The notes under the pieces were generated by a model. It saw nothing but the letters and a program-made list of their open reading frames with translations. It was not told the origin of the DNA and searched no databases. Shown here in pieces: positions 27,222 through 37,413 of a DNA stretch of 64,000 nucleotides; position 1 is the first letter of the stretch, and every line of letters begins with the position of its first letter. This DNA comes from an uncultured Christensenellaceae bacterium. GTDB taxonomy: Bacteria > Bacillota > Clostridia > Christensenellales > UBA3700. Both the position numbers and the translations under genes were made by a program. The DNA is taken from NCBI GenBank assembly GCA_944380295.1, contig CALWHE010000001.1:127172-191171 (forward strand), read 5' to 3'.

Positions 27222-28613
27222 ATGGTAAAGATAACAGAAACTATTTTGCGTGACGCACACCAGTCCCAGGCGGCGACCCGCATGAGATTGGACGAAATGC
27301 TGCCCGTGGCGGACAAACTGGACAAGATAGGCTATTATTCCATCGAGTGCTGGGGCGGCGCCACCTTCGACTCCTGCATGCGCTTTTTGAACGAGGATCC
27401 CTGGGACAGACTGCGCAAGCTGAAAGAGGCAATGCCCAAAACGCCTCTGCAAATGCTGTTGCGCGGACAGAACCTGCTGGGCTATAAGCATTATGCGGAC
27501 GACGTGGTGGACGAATTTGTCAAAAAGTCTATCAAAAACGGTATCACCGTCATGCGTATCTTCGACGCGCTCAACGATCCCCGCAACATGGAAAGGGCGA
27601 TGAAGGCGTGCCAAAAATACGGCGGCGTGTGCGAGGCGGCGTTCAGTTACACCACTTCTCCCGTTCACACCAACGAATATTTTGTGGAACTTGCCAAAAA
27701 GTTGGAAAAGATGGGCGCGGACGTCATCTGTATCAAGGACATGGCGGGCATACTGCTCCCTTACAATGCCTATGAACTGGTCAAAGAACTCAAATCCGCC
27801 GTAAAAGTGCCCATTCATCTGCACACTCACCAGACCGCGGGCGTGGGCAATCTGACTTATCTCAAAGCGGTGGAAGCGGGCGTGGACATCATCGACTGCG
27901 CGCTTTCTCCTTTGGGCAACGGCACTTCCCAGCCGGCTACCGAACCCATGGTGGCGGCGCTTGCCGGCACGCAATATGATACCGGACTGGACATCGTCAA
28001 ACTCAACGAGCTGACAGAACACTTCAAAAAGGTGGCGGCGCGCCTCAAAGCGGACGGCTTCCTCACGGACAAGTCCTTGCAGACGGACGTGAGAGCACTC
28101 ATCTTCCAGGTGCCGGGCGGCATGCTCTCCAACCTGGTCAACCAGCTCAAACAGCTGCACGCGGAAGACCTTTACGACCAGGTGCTTGCGGAAGTGCCGC
28201 GCGTGAGGGAAGACCTGGGCTATCCGCCTTTGGTCACGCCCACCAGCCAGATCGTGGGCACGCAGGCTGTGTTCAACGTCTTCTACAAGGAGAGATACAA
28301 AGTCGTATCCAACGAAACGAAAGACGTTTTGCGCGGCAAATACGGCAAACTGCCCGCAGATCCCAACCCGGATGTGGTCAAAAAGGCGATCGGAGAAGAA
28401 GAACGCGTCACCTGCCGTCCTGCGGATCTGCTTGAACCCGAACTGGAAAAGTATCGCGCCGAATGCGCGGAATATGTGGAACAGGAAGAAGACGTGCTCT
28501 CTTACGCGCTCTTCCCGCAGGTCGCCACCAACTTCTTCAAGTATCGTCAGGCAAACATGCACCACGTGGACACGGAAGTGGGCAGCGTGGAAAAGAAGAT
28601 CATGCCGATGTAA
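27222..28613 (+). CDS. oadA: Oxaloacetate decarboxylase alpha / pyruvate carboxylase B-type carboxyltransferase
   Basis: 463-residue TIM-barrel carboxyltransferase. ETILRDAHQSQAATRM begins the barrel, WGGATFDSCMRFLNEDPWDRL and LLRGQNLLGY are substrate motifs, CIKDMAGIL has the carboxylated-Lys region, and HLHTHQTAGVG supplies metal-binding histidines. It lacks its own biotin domain, which is encoded separately upstream. It ends before a strong terminator. Substrate is probably oxaloacetate (or pyruvate in reverse). Its presence together with the 12S-like gene is unusual (see findings). Confidence 0.93.
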   Translation: MVKITETILRDAHQSQAATRMRLDEMLPVADKLDKIGYYSIECWGGATFDSCMRFLNEDPWDRLRKLKEAMPKTPLQMLLRGQNLLGYKHYADDVVDEFVKKSIKNGITVMRIFDALNDPRNMERAMKACQKYGGVCEAAFSYTTSPVHTNEYFVELAKKLEKMGADVICIKDMAGILLPYNAYELVKELKSAVKVPIHLHTHQTAGVGNLTYLKAVEAGVDIIDCALSPLGNGTSQPATEPMVAALAGTQYDTGLDIVKLNELTEHFKKVAARLKADGFLTDKSLQTDVRALIFQVPGGMLSNLVNQLKQLHAEDLYDQVLAEVPRVREDLGYPPLVTPTSQIVGTQAVFNVFYKERYKVVSNETKDVLRGKYGKLPADPNPDVVKKAIGEEERVTCRPADLLEPELEKYRAECAEYVEQEEDVLSYALFPQVATNFFKYRQANMHHVDTEVGSVEKKIMPM

Positions 28614-28636
28614 TGTCAAGGCAGTCAGAAAGAAAG

Positions 28637-28663
28637 AAAACCGTCCGCAAGGGCGGTTTTTTT
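28637..28663 (+). terminator. Intrinsic terminator after oadA
   Basis: Arms AAAACCGTCC/GGGCGGTTTT, loop GCAA, followed by TTT. Confidence 0.88.
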
Positions 28664-28671
28664 GTTGACGT

Positions 28672-28701
28672 AAAAAAAGGGCGCGGCTTTGCGCCGCGCC
28701 C
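28672..28701 (-). terminator. Intrinsic terminator of galT
   Basis: Arms GGGCGCGGC/GCCGCGCCC with a 5-base loop. On the minus strand a run of seven T follows (28672-28678 on the plus strand is A-rich). Confidence 0.85.
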
Positions 28702-28719
28702 ACGCAGTTTATCAAGGCG

Positions 28720-30252
28720 TCAGTCGTTCAATTTCAAACCTTCTCTCATAAATCTGTCGAAGCACTTCTGACCTATATCCGTGTTTTTGAACACGCCCGT
28801 GCACTCCAAAATTTTCTCACAGGTGTCGTTTACGTGATCGATGACCAACTTTTCCGCGCGCTCTTGGGTGTTGCCGTTGCCGTGGTCGTTGAGCAGCTGT
28901 AAGATCATCTGCGCATGCTTGCTCATGGGGTTTTGCGGGTCGGAAAGCGCTTTGAGGTCGAGCAGGTTTTCGCCGGTGAGATATTTTTCCACTTCCGCCA
29001 GCTCGCTTTTCAATCTGCCGGGCAGAATGAACAAGCCCATCACCTCAATGATACCAATGCCTTCTTTTTTGATGTTGTGCATGCTCTCTTCGGGGTGGAA
29101 AATGCCGTAAGGGTGTTTTTCGTCCGTGCGGTTGTTGCGCAGGATCAGATCGAAGACATATTCGCCGTCGTTATTGCGGCAGATAGGGGTGATGGCGTTG
29201 TGCTGTTCGTCCGTGCGGCAGATGACGTTTGCCTCTTCGTCCGTCCAGTTTTGCCAGGTATCCAGCACGCGTTTTGCCATATAATAAACGCCGTCGCGAT
29301 CTCTGCCGCGCACGCGCACCACGGAGTTATACCAATCGAGAATGCCTATCTGCACGTCGGGATATTGCACACAGGTGTATGTTTTGCGGTATTCGCGCGT
29401 CATCATCGGCAGCACTTTGGCGCCGCCCTGATAGTGGTCGTGCGTGAGGATAGAACCGCCCACGATGGGCAGAGCGGCGTTGGAGCCGATGAAGTAGTGG
29501 GGGAACAGATCCACAAAGTCCATCAGTCTGCGGAACGCCGCGTCCGTCACCGCCATGGGGCGGTGTTCGCAGGAAAACGCGATCACATGCTCGTGATAAT
29601 ATTGATAAGGGGAATATTGCAGTTCCCACGGTTCGCCGTCCAGCTCGATGGGAATGGTGCGCAGTGTCTGGCGCGCCGGGTGGTTGAGATTGCCCGCAAA
29701 GCCCACGTTCTCCGGGCAGAGCATGCAGGCGGGATAACCCGTCTTGGGTAAAAGTTTGGCGGCGGCTATCGCCTTGGGGTCTTTTTCCGGCTTGGACAGG
29801 TTGATGGTGATGTCGATGTTGCCTATCCTGCCTTGGTGCGACCACTTGATATTCTTGCGTATGTCCGGCATGCGGATATAGTTGTTCGCCTTGCTCAGCT
29901 CAAAAAGCCAGGTGGTAGCGTCCTGCACGCTCTTGTTGCCGGCGATGGCGTCGAATTGCGCGATGATCTCCGCCGGGGAGGGGGTGACAAGTCCCAGCAC
30001 CTTGGTTTCAAACAAGATGCGCTCTTCCTCTTTGATCCTGCCCGTTTCCACGGCGTGCTCCACAATGGGGTCTATCACTTCCGTCTGTATGTCCCCGTAT
30101 TGCTGCGGCACGGGTGCGGGATAGGTCAAACCGAAAAAGTCGAGCAGGGTGTTGGTCACATAGATCCTGTTCGCTTCGTTCAGCGCAATGTTGTCTTGCG
30201 CGTAAGTTACCAGTTGGCTGACTTTTACTCTGAGTTCGTCCTCTGTCAACAT
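28720..30252 (-). CDS. galT: UTP--hexose-1-phosphate uridylyltransferase, class II GalT
   Basis: 510-residue enzyme of the Firmicute GalT class, distinct from the E. coli type, exchanging UDP between glucose-1-P and galactose-1-P in the Leloir pathway. Conserved parts: RKNIKWSHQGRIGNIDITINLSKPEKDPK, YPACMLCPENVGFAGN, HEHVIAFSCEHRPM, and GGSILTHDHYQGG with the active-site histidines. ATG 30252 follows AAGAGGAC. It is divergent from galK. No galE or sugar transporter lies in the window. Confidence 0.95.
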   Translation of the reverse strand: MLTEDELRVKVSQLVTYAQDNIALNEANRIYVTNTLLDFFGLTYPAPVPQQYGDIQTEVIDPIVEHAVETGRIKEEERILFETKVLGLVTPSPAEIIAQFDAIAGNKSVQDATTWLFELSKANNYIRMPDIRKNIKWSHQGRIGNIDITINLSKPEKDPKAIAAAKLLPKTGYPACMLCPENVGFAGNLNHPARQTLRTIPIELDGEPWELQYSPYQYYHEHVIAFSCEHRPMAVTDAAFRRLMDFVDLFPHYFIGSNAALPIVGGSILTHDHYQGGAKVLPMMTREYRKTYTCVQYPDVQIGILDWYNSVVRVRGRDRDGVYYMAKRVLDTWQNWTDEEANVICRTDEQHNAITPICRNNDGEYVFDLILRNNRTDEKHPYGIFHPEESMHNIKKEGIGIIEVMGLFILPGRLKSELAEVEKYLTGENLLDLKALSDPQNPMSKHAQMILQLLNDHGNGNTQERAEKLVIDHVNDTCEKILECTGVFKNTDIGQKCFDRFMREGLKLND

Positions 30253-30299
30253 AAAAATGTCCTCTTGAATGTATTGAGCGCCGGAACACCGGCACTTAT

Positions 30300-30328
30300 A
30301 TTATAAGACCTTTACCGGCATTTTGCAA
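30300..30328 (-). promoter_or_regulatory. Promoter of galT
   Basis: Minus strand: TTGCAA (30323-30328), 17-base spacer, TATAAT (30300-30305). The 48-base leader contains the inverted repeat GCCGG-AACA-CCGGC (30280-30293), a possible operator or hairpin. Confidence 0.76.
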
Positions 30329-30378
30329 GAGTTTTTCTTATCCGCACGCGCGCGGGCGCAAAAAAATCGCTTTATATA

Positions 30379-30407
30379 TTTACAATCGTGCGCGCATGTG
30401 CTATAAT
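30379..30407 (+). promoter_or_regulatory. Promoter of galK-lgt-pncB
   Basis: TTTACA (30379-30384), 17-base spacer, TATAAT (30402-30407). Confidence 0.76.
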
Positions 30408-30436
30408 CTTACTGATAACATTGAGAGGTGATGACC

Positions 30437-31696
30437 ATGAGCAGTAAAAATGCCAAAACTTTTTTGACTTCTCCCGCCTTTGCAAAGGAGATAGCGCGCC
30501 TCAATCCGGGCGCCGATCCCACGCAGGCGGCGGAGCGTTACGCCATGCTTGCCAATCTGCACGCCGCCAAATACGGCGAGGGCGAATTTTTCTCTTCCCC
30601 CGGCAGGATAGAAGTGTGCGGCAACCACACCGACCACAATAACGGCAAAGTGTTGTGCGCGTCCATCAGCGTGGACACGCTGGCGTGTGTGACCAAGACG
30701 GACGACAACGTGATAATCGTGGATTCCGTGGGCTATCCGCCCGTATACGTGAATGTGGGCGACCTTGCCAAAATCAAAGAAGAAGAGGGCGATTCCACCG
30801 CCATCATCAAGGGCATCTGCAAATATTACCTCGACCACGGCTGGAAGGCGGGCGGCTTCAAAGCCACCACGCAGAGCAATGTGTTCAAGGGCGCGGGCGT
30901 TTCTTCTTCCGCCAGTTTTGAACTGCTCATTTGCGAGATCCTCAACTGCCTTTACAATGAGGGCAAACTGGGCGCCATGGACAAGGCAAAGGCGTCTTAT
31001 TATGCGGAAAACGTTTATTTCGGCAAACCCAGCGGCTTGCTTGATCAGAGCGCCATTGCCCTGGGCGGCGTGAGTTACATAGACTTCAAGTCCACCGCCG
31101 ATCCCGAAGTGGAGAGCATCAACTGGAATTTTGACGATCTGGACATCGTCATCACCAACACAGGCGGCGATCATTGCAACCTTACGGACAATTATGCCGC
31201 CATCCGCCGCGAAATGGAACTTGTGGCGGGCAAATTGGGCGGAAAAGTGCTGCGTGAAGTGGACGAACGCGATTTTTACGAAAAGATACCCGCGCTGCAA
31301 GACGAGGTCAGCGGCAGGGCGATCATGCGCGCCATGCACTTCTATGACGAAAACAAGCGCGTCGTCGCCGGCGCGGAAGCGGTGAAGAAGGGCGATGAAA
31401 AGGCTTTTGCGGAAGTCATCAACATGAGTGGACTTTCCTCCTATATGCTTTTGCAGAACTGCTACCCGGAGGGCGACGTGGCGCAGCGCGTGCCGCTGGG
31501 CATAAACCTGAGCAAGCGCCGCAGGGGCGTGCGCGCGGTGCGAGTGCACGGCGGCGGTTTTGCCGGCACCATTCTGGCTTTTGTGGATAAAAAGCACACC
31601 GCGGAATACATAGAGTATATGTCCGGCGTCTTCGGGCAGGAAAACGTCTTTGAAGTGGGCGTGCGCAATGACGGCGCCTGCAAGGTGGATATCTAA
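30437..31696 (+). CDS. galK: Galactokinase
   Basis: 419-residue GHMP kinase phosphorylating galactose at C1. Motifs: FSSPGRIEVCGNHTDHNNGKVL (galactokinase signature), KGAGVSSSASFELLI (ATP loop) and VRVHGGGFAGTILAF near the C-terminus. Three adjacent start codons exist (GTG 30428, ATG 30431, ATG 30437). ATG 30437 is preferred because GAGAGGTG lies 6 bases upstream. Its stop overlaps the lgt ATG by one base. Confidence 0.94.
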   Translation: MSSKNAKTFLTSPAFAKEIARLNPGADPTQAAERYAMLANLHAAKYGEGEFFSSPGRIEVCGNHTDHNNGKVLCASISVDTLACVTKTDDNVIIVDSVGYPPVYVNVGDLAKIKEEEGDSTAIIKGICKYYLDHGWKAGGFKATTQSNVFKGAGVSSSASFELLICEILNCLYNEGKLGAMDKAKASYYAENVYFGKPSGLLDQSAIALGGVSYIDFKSTADPEVESINWNFDDLDIVITNTGGDHCNLTDNYAAIRREMELVAGKLGGKVLREVDERDFYEKIPALQDEVSGRAIMRAMHFYDENKRVVAGAEAVKKGDEKAFAEVINMSGLSSYMLLQNCYPEGDVAQRVPLGINLSKRRRGVRAVRVHGGGFAGTILAFVDKKHTAEYIEYMSGVFGQENVFEVGVRNDGACKVDI

Positions 31697-32607
31697 TGGA
31701 AACACCTTCTACCGACATTGCGTTCACAATAGGCGACATTGACATATTTTGTTACGCCATAATGATAACGGTTGGGCTTTTGCTTGCGCTCGCTTTGGTG
31801 ACCTATTTGCTTCGGAAGCGCGGCATTGGCGCAGAATTTGCTCTTGAGCTGTTTTTATGGGTGGTCATACTCGCAGTCGTGTGTTGTCGCCTATTTTATG
31901 TGGTGCCGCGTATCGGCAAGACATATCATCTCGACACGGCGGAAGGCTGGCGTGAAGTGTTCAATCTGCGCAACGGCGGACTTACCATCATCGGCGGCAT
32001 TTTCGGCGGCGTGCTGGGTATAATCTGCTGCTGCCTGCGTAACAAGATGTATAGTATAGCGCGAACGGCAGACTTGGTCGTTTTGGCACTGCTCTTAGGT
32101 CAGATAGTCGGCAGGTGGGGCAATTATTTCAATCAGGAGCTTTACGGGCTGCGCATAGATGATCCCGCATGGCAATGGTTTCCGTTTGCAGTATATATCA
32201 CAGAAGATAACTTGAATGAATGGCATTGCGCGCTCTTCTTCTATGAAGGAGTGCTCAATTTCATCGGTCTTTGCTTGGGACTGACTATGTATCACTTCAA
32301 AATAGACAAGCGCAAACCCTTTATGATAGCCCTTTGCTATCTGCTCTGGTATGGACTGGTGCGCGGCAGTTTGGAATTTCTCAAAATCGACCACGCCACC
32401 TTCCCCGGCACGGAGGTTGGCATCGTGCAGGTGATATGTTACTGCATGGCGGCTCTGTGCGCCGTGCTGATCGCGCTCTATTACAAGGGCATAATAAACT
32501 TCAAATTTTTGGATAAATACAATAAAACGCCCGATCCCGACTGCACCGCTTTTTACGACGTGAGCGGCGGCTGCGAGATAATTGAGGGCGGGGAGGCGAA
32601 AAAGTGA
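31696..32607 (+). CDS. lgt: Prolipoprotein diacylglyceryl transferase
   Basis: 303-residue seven-span membrane enzyme that attaches diacylglycerol to the lipobox Cys of prolipoproteins. The signature GQIVGRWGNYFNQELYG matches GRxGNxxNxExxG, and GGLTIIGGIFGGVLG is the conserved second block. A C-terminal cytoplasmic tail of about 40 residues follows the last span. Co-transcription with galK and pncB is shown by 1- and 4-base overlaps, with no obvious functional link. Its partner lspA is at 46178. Confidence 0.94.
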   Translation: METPSTDIAFTIGDIDIFCYAIMITVGLLLALALVTYLLRKRGIGAEFALELFLWVVILAVVCCRLFYVVPRIGKTYHLDTAEGWREVFNLRNGGLTIIGGIFGGVLGIICCCLRNKMYSIARTADLVVLALLLGQIVGRWGNYFNQELYGLRIDDPAWQWFPFAVYITEDNLNEWHCALFFYEGVLNFIGLCLGLTMYHFKIDKRKPFMIALCYLLWYGLVRGSLEFLKIDHATFPGTEVGIVQVICYCMAALCAVLIALYYKGIINFKFLDKYNKTPDPDCTAFYDVSGGCEIIEGGEAKK

Positions 32608-34022
32608 GAGATCTCACCTTGCTTACGGACCTTTATCAGCTGACCATGCTCAACGGTTACAGCAAAACTGGTCAAATGGACAAAATGGCGGTGTTCGACG
32701 TCTTTTATCGCGGCGTCAACAACAATTATGCCATAGCCTGCGGCTTGCAGCAGGTGATAGAGTATATCAACGGACTTAAATTTTCCGAAGAAGACATCGC
32801 ATATCTGCGCTCCTTGGGCGTGTTTGACGAAAACTTTTTGTCCCTGCTCAAAGACTTCAAGTTTACCGGCGACATATACGCCGTGCGTGAAGGCGACGTG
32901 GTCTTTCCCCAGGAGCCTATCCTCACCGTAAAGGCGCGCCTGTTTGAAGCGCAGCTGATAGAAACGGCAATTTTGTGCATACTCAACCATCAGACGCTCA
33001 TCGCCACCAAGGCGAGCAAGATAGTGCACGAAACCAAAAAGGGCAGCGTGGCGGAATTCGGTCTGCGCCGTGCCCAAGGTCCCGATGCGGCAATTTACGG
33101 CGCTAGGGCGGCTATGGTTGCAGGTTGTGCCTCAACGTCAAACGTTTTGGCGGGAAAAATGTTCAACGTGCCCGTGTCGGGAACTCACTCGCACAGCTGG
33201 GTGATGAGCTTCCCCAGCGAATACGATGCCTTCAAGGCATACGCAGCCATTTATCCGGATTCCTGCATGCTGCTGGTGGATACATACGACACGCTGCACA
33301 GCGGCGTGCCCAACGCCATCAAGGTGTTCAAGGAATTGATAGCGGCGGGGCATAAGCCGGTGGGTATCCGTTTGGATTCGGGCGACCTTGCCTATCTGAG
33401 CCGCGAGGCGCGCCGCATGCTGGACGCCGCCGGATTGAAAGAGGTGAAGATATGCGCCAGCGGCGATCTGGACGAAAAGGTGGTGCAGTCGCTTGCCGCG
33501 CAGGGCGCCTGCATAGACACCTGGGGCATAGGCACCAAACTCATCACCAGTGAAGACTGCCCCAGCCTGGGCGGCGTTTACAAGTTGGCGGCGATAGAGG
33601 AAGAAAGGGGCAATATGGTGCCCAAGTTGAAAAAGTCCGACACGCCCGGCAAGATAACCAATCCCGGAGAGAAAAAGATAGTGCGCTTCTTCGACAACAA
33701 GACGGGCGAGGCGATCGCCGATCTCATCGCGCTCAAAGAAGAAAATTTCGAGGGACTGGACAAGGTGGAGATCTTCCACCCCGTATATACCTGGAAGAAA
33801 AAAACGCTCACAGACTTCACGGCAAAAGAGTTGATGATACCCGTGTTTTCCGGCGGCAGACAGGTTTACACTTCGCCGTCCGTCATGGAAATCGCCGCAT
33901 ATCACGCCAAATCGTTCGCGGCGTTCAACGATGGTTACAAGCGTATCCTTAACCCGCACATCTTCAAGGTGGACTTGTCCAAAAAACTTTACGACCTCAA
34001 ACAAGAGCTCATCAACAACTGA
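32604..34022 (+). CDS. pncB: Nicotinate phosphoribosyltransferase
   Basis: 472-residue enzyme making nicotinate mononucleotide from nicotinate and PRPP, feeding NadD (5312). It starts LTLLTDLYQLTMLNGY and has FGLRRAQGPDAA (active-site region with the family His/Arg neighbours), SGTHSHSWVMSF and GIRLDSGDLAYLS (phosphoribosyl pocket), followed by SGDLDE. The GTG start at 32604 overlaps the lgt stop (GTGA). Length is that of the Firmicute type. Confidence 0.95.
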   Translation: MRDLTLLTDLYQLTMLNGYSKTGQMDKMAVFDVFYRGVNNNYAIACGLQQVIEYINGLKFSEEDIAYLRSLGVFDENFLSLLKDFKFTGDIYAVREGDVVFPQEPILTVKARLFEAQLIETAILCILNHQTLIATKASKIVHETKKGSVAEFGLRRAQGPDAAIYGARAAMVAGCASTSNVLAGKMFNVPVSGTHSHSWVMSFPSEYDAFKAYAAIYPDSCMLLVDTYDTLHSGVPNAIKVFKELIAAGHKPVGIRLDSGDLAYLSREARRMLDAAGLKEVKICASGDLDEKVVQSLAAQGACIDTWGIGTKLITSEDCPSLGGVYKLAAIEEERGNMVPKLKKSDTPGKITNPGEKKIVRFFDNKTGEAIADLIALKEENFEGLDKVEIFHPVYTWKKKTLTDFTAKELMIPVFSGGRQVYTSPSVMEIAAYHAKSFAAFNDGYKRILNPHIFKVDLSKKLYDLKQELINN

Positions 34023-34073
34023 ACTTTTTTGACATATACCGCAAAAAGTCCACACAAAAGACAAAATTCACGG

Positions 34074-34104
34074 GGGAGCGGAAAAGCCGCTCCCTTTGTT
34101 TTGC
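34074..34104 (+). terminator. Intrinsic terminator after pncB
   Basis: Arms GGGAGCGG/CCGCTCCC around AAAAG, followed by a T-rich tract. A TATAAT (34107-34112) just downstream is the likely -10 of the next gene. Confidence 0.8.
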
Positions 34105-34147
34105 GCTATAATTATCTTGTCGGCGGCATAATGCCGCGGGAGGAGAT

Positions 34148-34639
34148 ATGGAAAAAAACTTTATCGTCAGGCGCAAGGGATACGACGTCAAGCAGGTGGA
34201 CGAATACATACTCACGCTCACCAAAAATTACGAAACTTCACTTGCGGCTCAGCGCGACCGCATAGAAAGTCAAAAGGCGGAGATAGCCGCCAAAGAAAAA
34301 CTGTTGCAGGAGTATATCGCGCGCAAGGAGAGCATCACCAACTCCATCACGCAGGCGGTGGAAAAGGCGAGGCAGATAGAGTATGCCGCCAAAGTGCGTT
34401 ACGCTCTCGAAGGGGAGCGCCTGGCGGCGTTCAGCGCCAAATGGGTGCGCTATTGCGAATCCATGACGCAGGCCGTGGACAAAAACCTGCTGCAACAGGC
34501 AAAAGAATATGTGGAAAAGGCGCAAAAAGAGATAGAACATGGGCTTAAAGAGGACCTGGATCTGGGTGCCTACCTGGGCGAAGCCGCCGATATATATGAT
34601 TCCGAACGCGGCAGACTGGCAAGACTGATTACAAAATAA
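34148..34639 (+). CDS. DivIVA-domain coiled-coil protein
   Basis: 163-residue protein. The N-terminus FIVRRKGYDVKQVDEYILTLTKNYE is the DivIVA/GpsB membrane-curvature motif (F/Y-x-RGYD-x2-VDEYL pattern). A long coiled coil (about 30-130) rich in Lys, Glu and Ala follows. The C-terminus is short. It may localise to septa or poles. GGGAGGAG precedes ATG 34148. Monocistronic between a terminator and gene-free DNA. Confidence 0.8.
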   Translation: MEKNFIVRRKGYDVKQVDEYILTLTKNYETSLAAQRDRIESQKAEIAAKEKLLQEYIARKESITNSITQAVEKARQIEYAAKVRYALEGERLAAFSAKWVRYCESMTQAVDKNLLQQAKEYVEKAQKEIEHGLKEDLDLGAYLGEAADIYDSERGRLARLITK

Positions 34640-34649
34640 TGTCCTCCGC

Positions 34650-34865
34650 GACACGGCAATGAGCGTAAGCGAAAGTGTGCCGTGCCGCTTCGGACGTGAA
34701 ATTTTTGCGCAGATATATGTGAGCGGCAAGCGAATGTATACTGCTGCGCAAAAGTGAAATGTTTTTGCCTAGCAAGGCAAAAACGTGAAATGTGCCCTCA
34801 AACCGCAAGCGACGAGAGGGCACGTGAAATGCACGACGATACAGCTTCGCGCTCGTCGTGCGTGG
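34650..34865. repeat. Tandem hairpins joined by GTGAAAT linkers
   Basis: Five consecutive inverted repeats: CACGGCA/TGCCGTG; TTTTGCGCAG (34703-34712)/CTGCGCAAAA (34744-34753); GTTTTTGCC (34761-34769)/GGCAAAAAC (34776-34784); GTGCCCTC (34792-34799)/GAGGGCAC (34816-34823); GCACGACGA (34831-34839)/TCGTCGTGC (34853-34861). The last four are each preceded directly by GTGAAAT (34696, 34754, 34785, 34824). Arm sequences differ between units but stay self-complementary; no coding potential is evident. Confidence 0.9.
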
Positions 34866-34963
34866 CGGCTGGGAGCGCGGGGCGCTCCACCCCTGATCGT
34901 GCCTTGAAGTAACATGTTCGTGTTTTTAGATAATCTCTTTGCAATGCTTATATGATAAAGGGA

Positions 34964-35040
34964 AATAAAGCGCGGCAAAATCGCATTTTTGCCAAGCGTT
35001 ACCTCTAAAATGCGCCGTGCGCATTTTCCGAATGAGCGGA
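34964..35040. repeat. 77-bp direct repeat, copy 1
   Basis: It matches 35084-35160 with four substitutions, offset 120 bases. It contains two internal hairpins: GGCAAAA...TTTTTGCC and AAAATGCG...CGCATTTT. Confidence 0.92.
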
Positions 35041-35083
35041 ACTTGTGGAGCGGCAGCGTGACGCTGCACCCTTAATAAAGTGT

Positions 35084-35160
35084 AATAAAGCGCGGCAAAA
35101 TCGCACTTTTGCCAAGCGTCACCTCTAAAATGCGGCGTGCGCATTTTCCGAGTGAGCGGA
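35084..35160. repeat. 77-bp direct repeat, copy 2
   Basis: Second copy of the element at 34964-35040, with the same two hairpins. A further inverted repeat TTTTGCGGC (35195-35203)/GCCGCAAAA (35231-35239), preceded by GTGAATT, follows it. The rest of 35161-35370 holds no supported gene. Confidence 0.92.
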
Positions 35161-35370
35161 GTGCGCGAAGCGAATGAGGGCGGAAAGGGTGAATTTTTGC
35201 GGCTAACGCTTGCGCGTTTTCTTATATCTCGCCGCAAAACGAGGGGAAAACCGCAGCGGAGCGTGTCGGGTTTGCCCCTCACACGTAGGCGCAAAGTGCT
35301 GTGCGCAGATATTGTCAGAATATTATAATGTTTTATCGCACGACACTTTCACTCGGCGCCTATCTTTTTC

Positions 35371-35440
35371 GGCAAGCGAAAAACAAAAGGGCAGATATGG
35401 CATAAATCCATATCCGCCCTTTCCCTTTTGCTTTTCGCTT
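35371..35440 (-). terminator. Large hairpin terminator of groESL
   Basis: Long inverted repeat with inner arms GGGCAGATATGG/CCATATCCGCCC and outer A/T-rich arms ending in AAGCGAAAA/TTTTCGCTT. It lies directly after the groEL stop. The stem exceeds 25 bp with a few mismatches. Confidence 0.8.
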
Positions 35441-35446
35441 AAACTA

Positions 35447-37084
<1,638 letters not shown>

Positions 37085-37092
37085 TTACCTCC

Positions 37093-37380
37093 TTAATCTG
37101 CCAAAACGGCGAGCACGTCGCTCTGTTTGAGAATGGTGACTTCTTTGCCGTCCAGCTTGAAATCGCTGCCCGCGTATTTATTATAGAGAATAACGTCGCC
37201 CACTTTTACCTGCATGGTGACTTCTTTTCCGTCCACCATACCGCCGGGACCCACCGCCAACACCTTGGCGCTTTGCGGCTTTTCTTTTGCCGAATCGGGC
37301 AAAAACAGTCCGCCAGCCGTCTTTTCTTCGCTTTCGACGGCTTCCACCACTATTTTGTCAAATAACGGTTTGATTGTCAT
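37093..37380 (-). CDS. groES: Co-chaperonin GroES
   Basis: 95-residue co-chaperonin. It begins TIKPLFDKIVVEAVESEEKTAGGLFLPDSAKEKPQ with the mobile loop, has GDVILYNKYAGSDFKLDGKEVTIL and ends LAVLAD. It is the first gene of the groESL operon, under a CIRCE-type operator. Confidence 0.97.
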   Translation of the reverse strand: MTIKPLFDKIVVEAVESEEKTAGGLFLPDSAKEKPQSAKVLAVGPGGMVDGKEVTMQVKVGDVILYNKYAGSDFKLDGKEVTILKQSDVLAVLAD

Positions 37381-37413
37381 AATTATGCCTCCAATAAGTA
37401 TTTTTTCATCAAA

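Noticed and set aside
34650..34865. CRISPR array
   Set aside because: The constant word is only 7 bases, spacers are hairpins of unequal length, and no cas genes are present.
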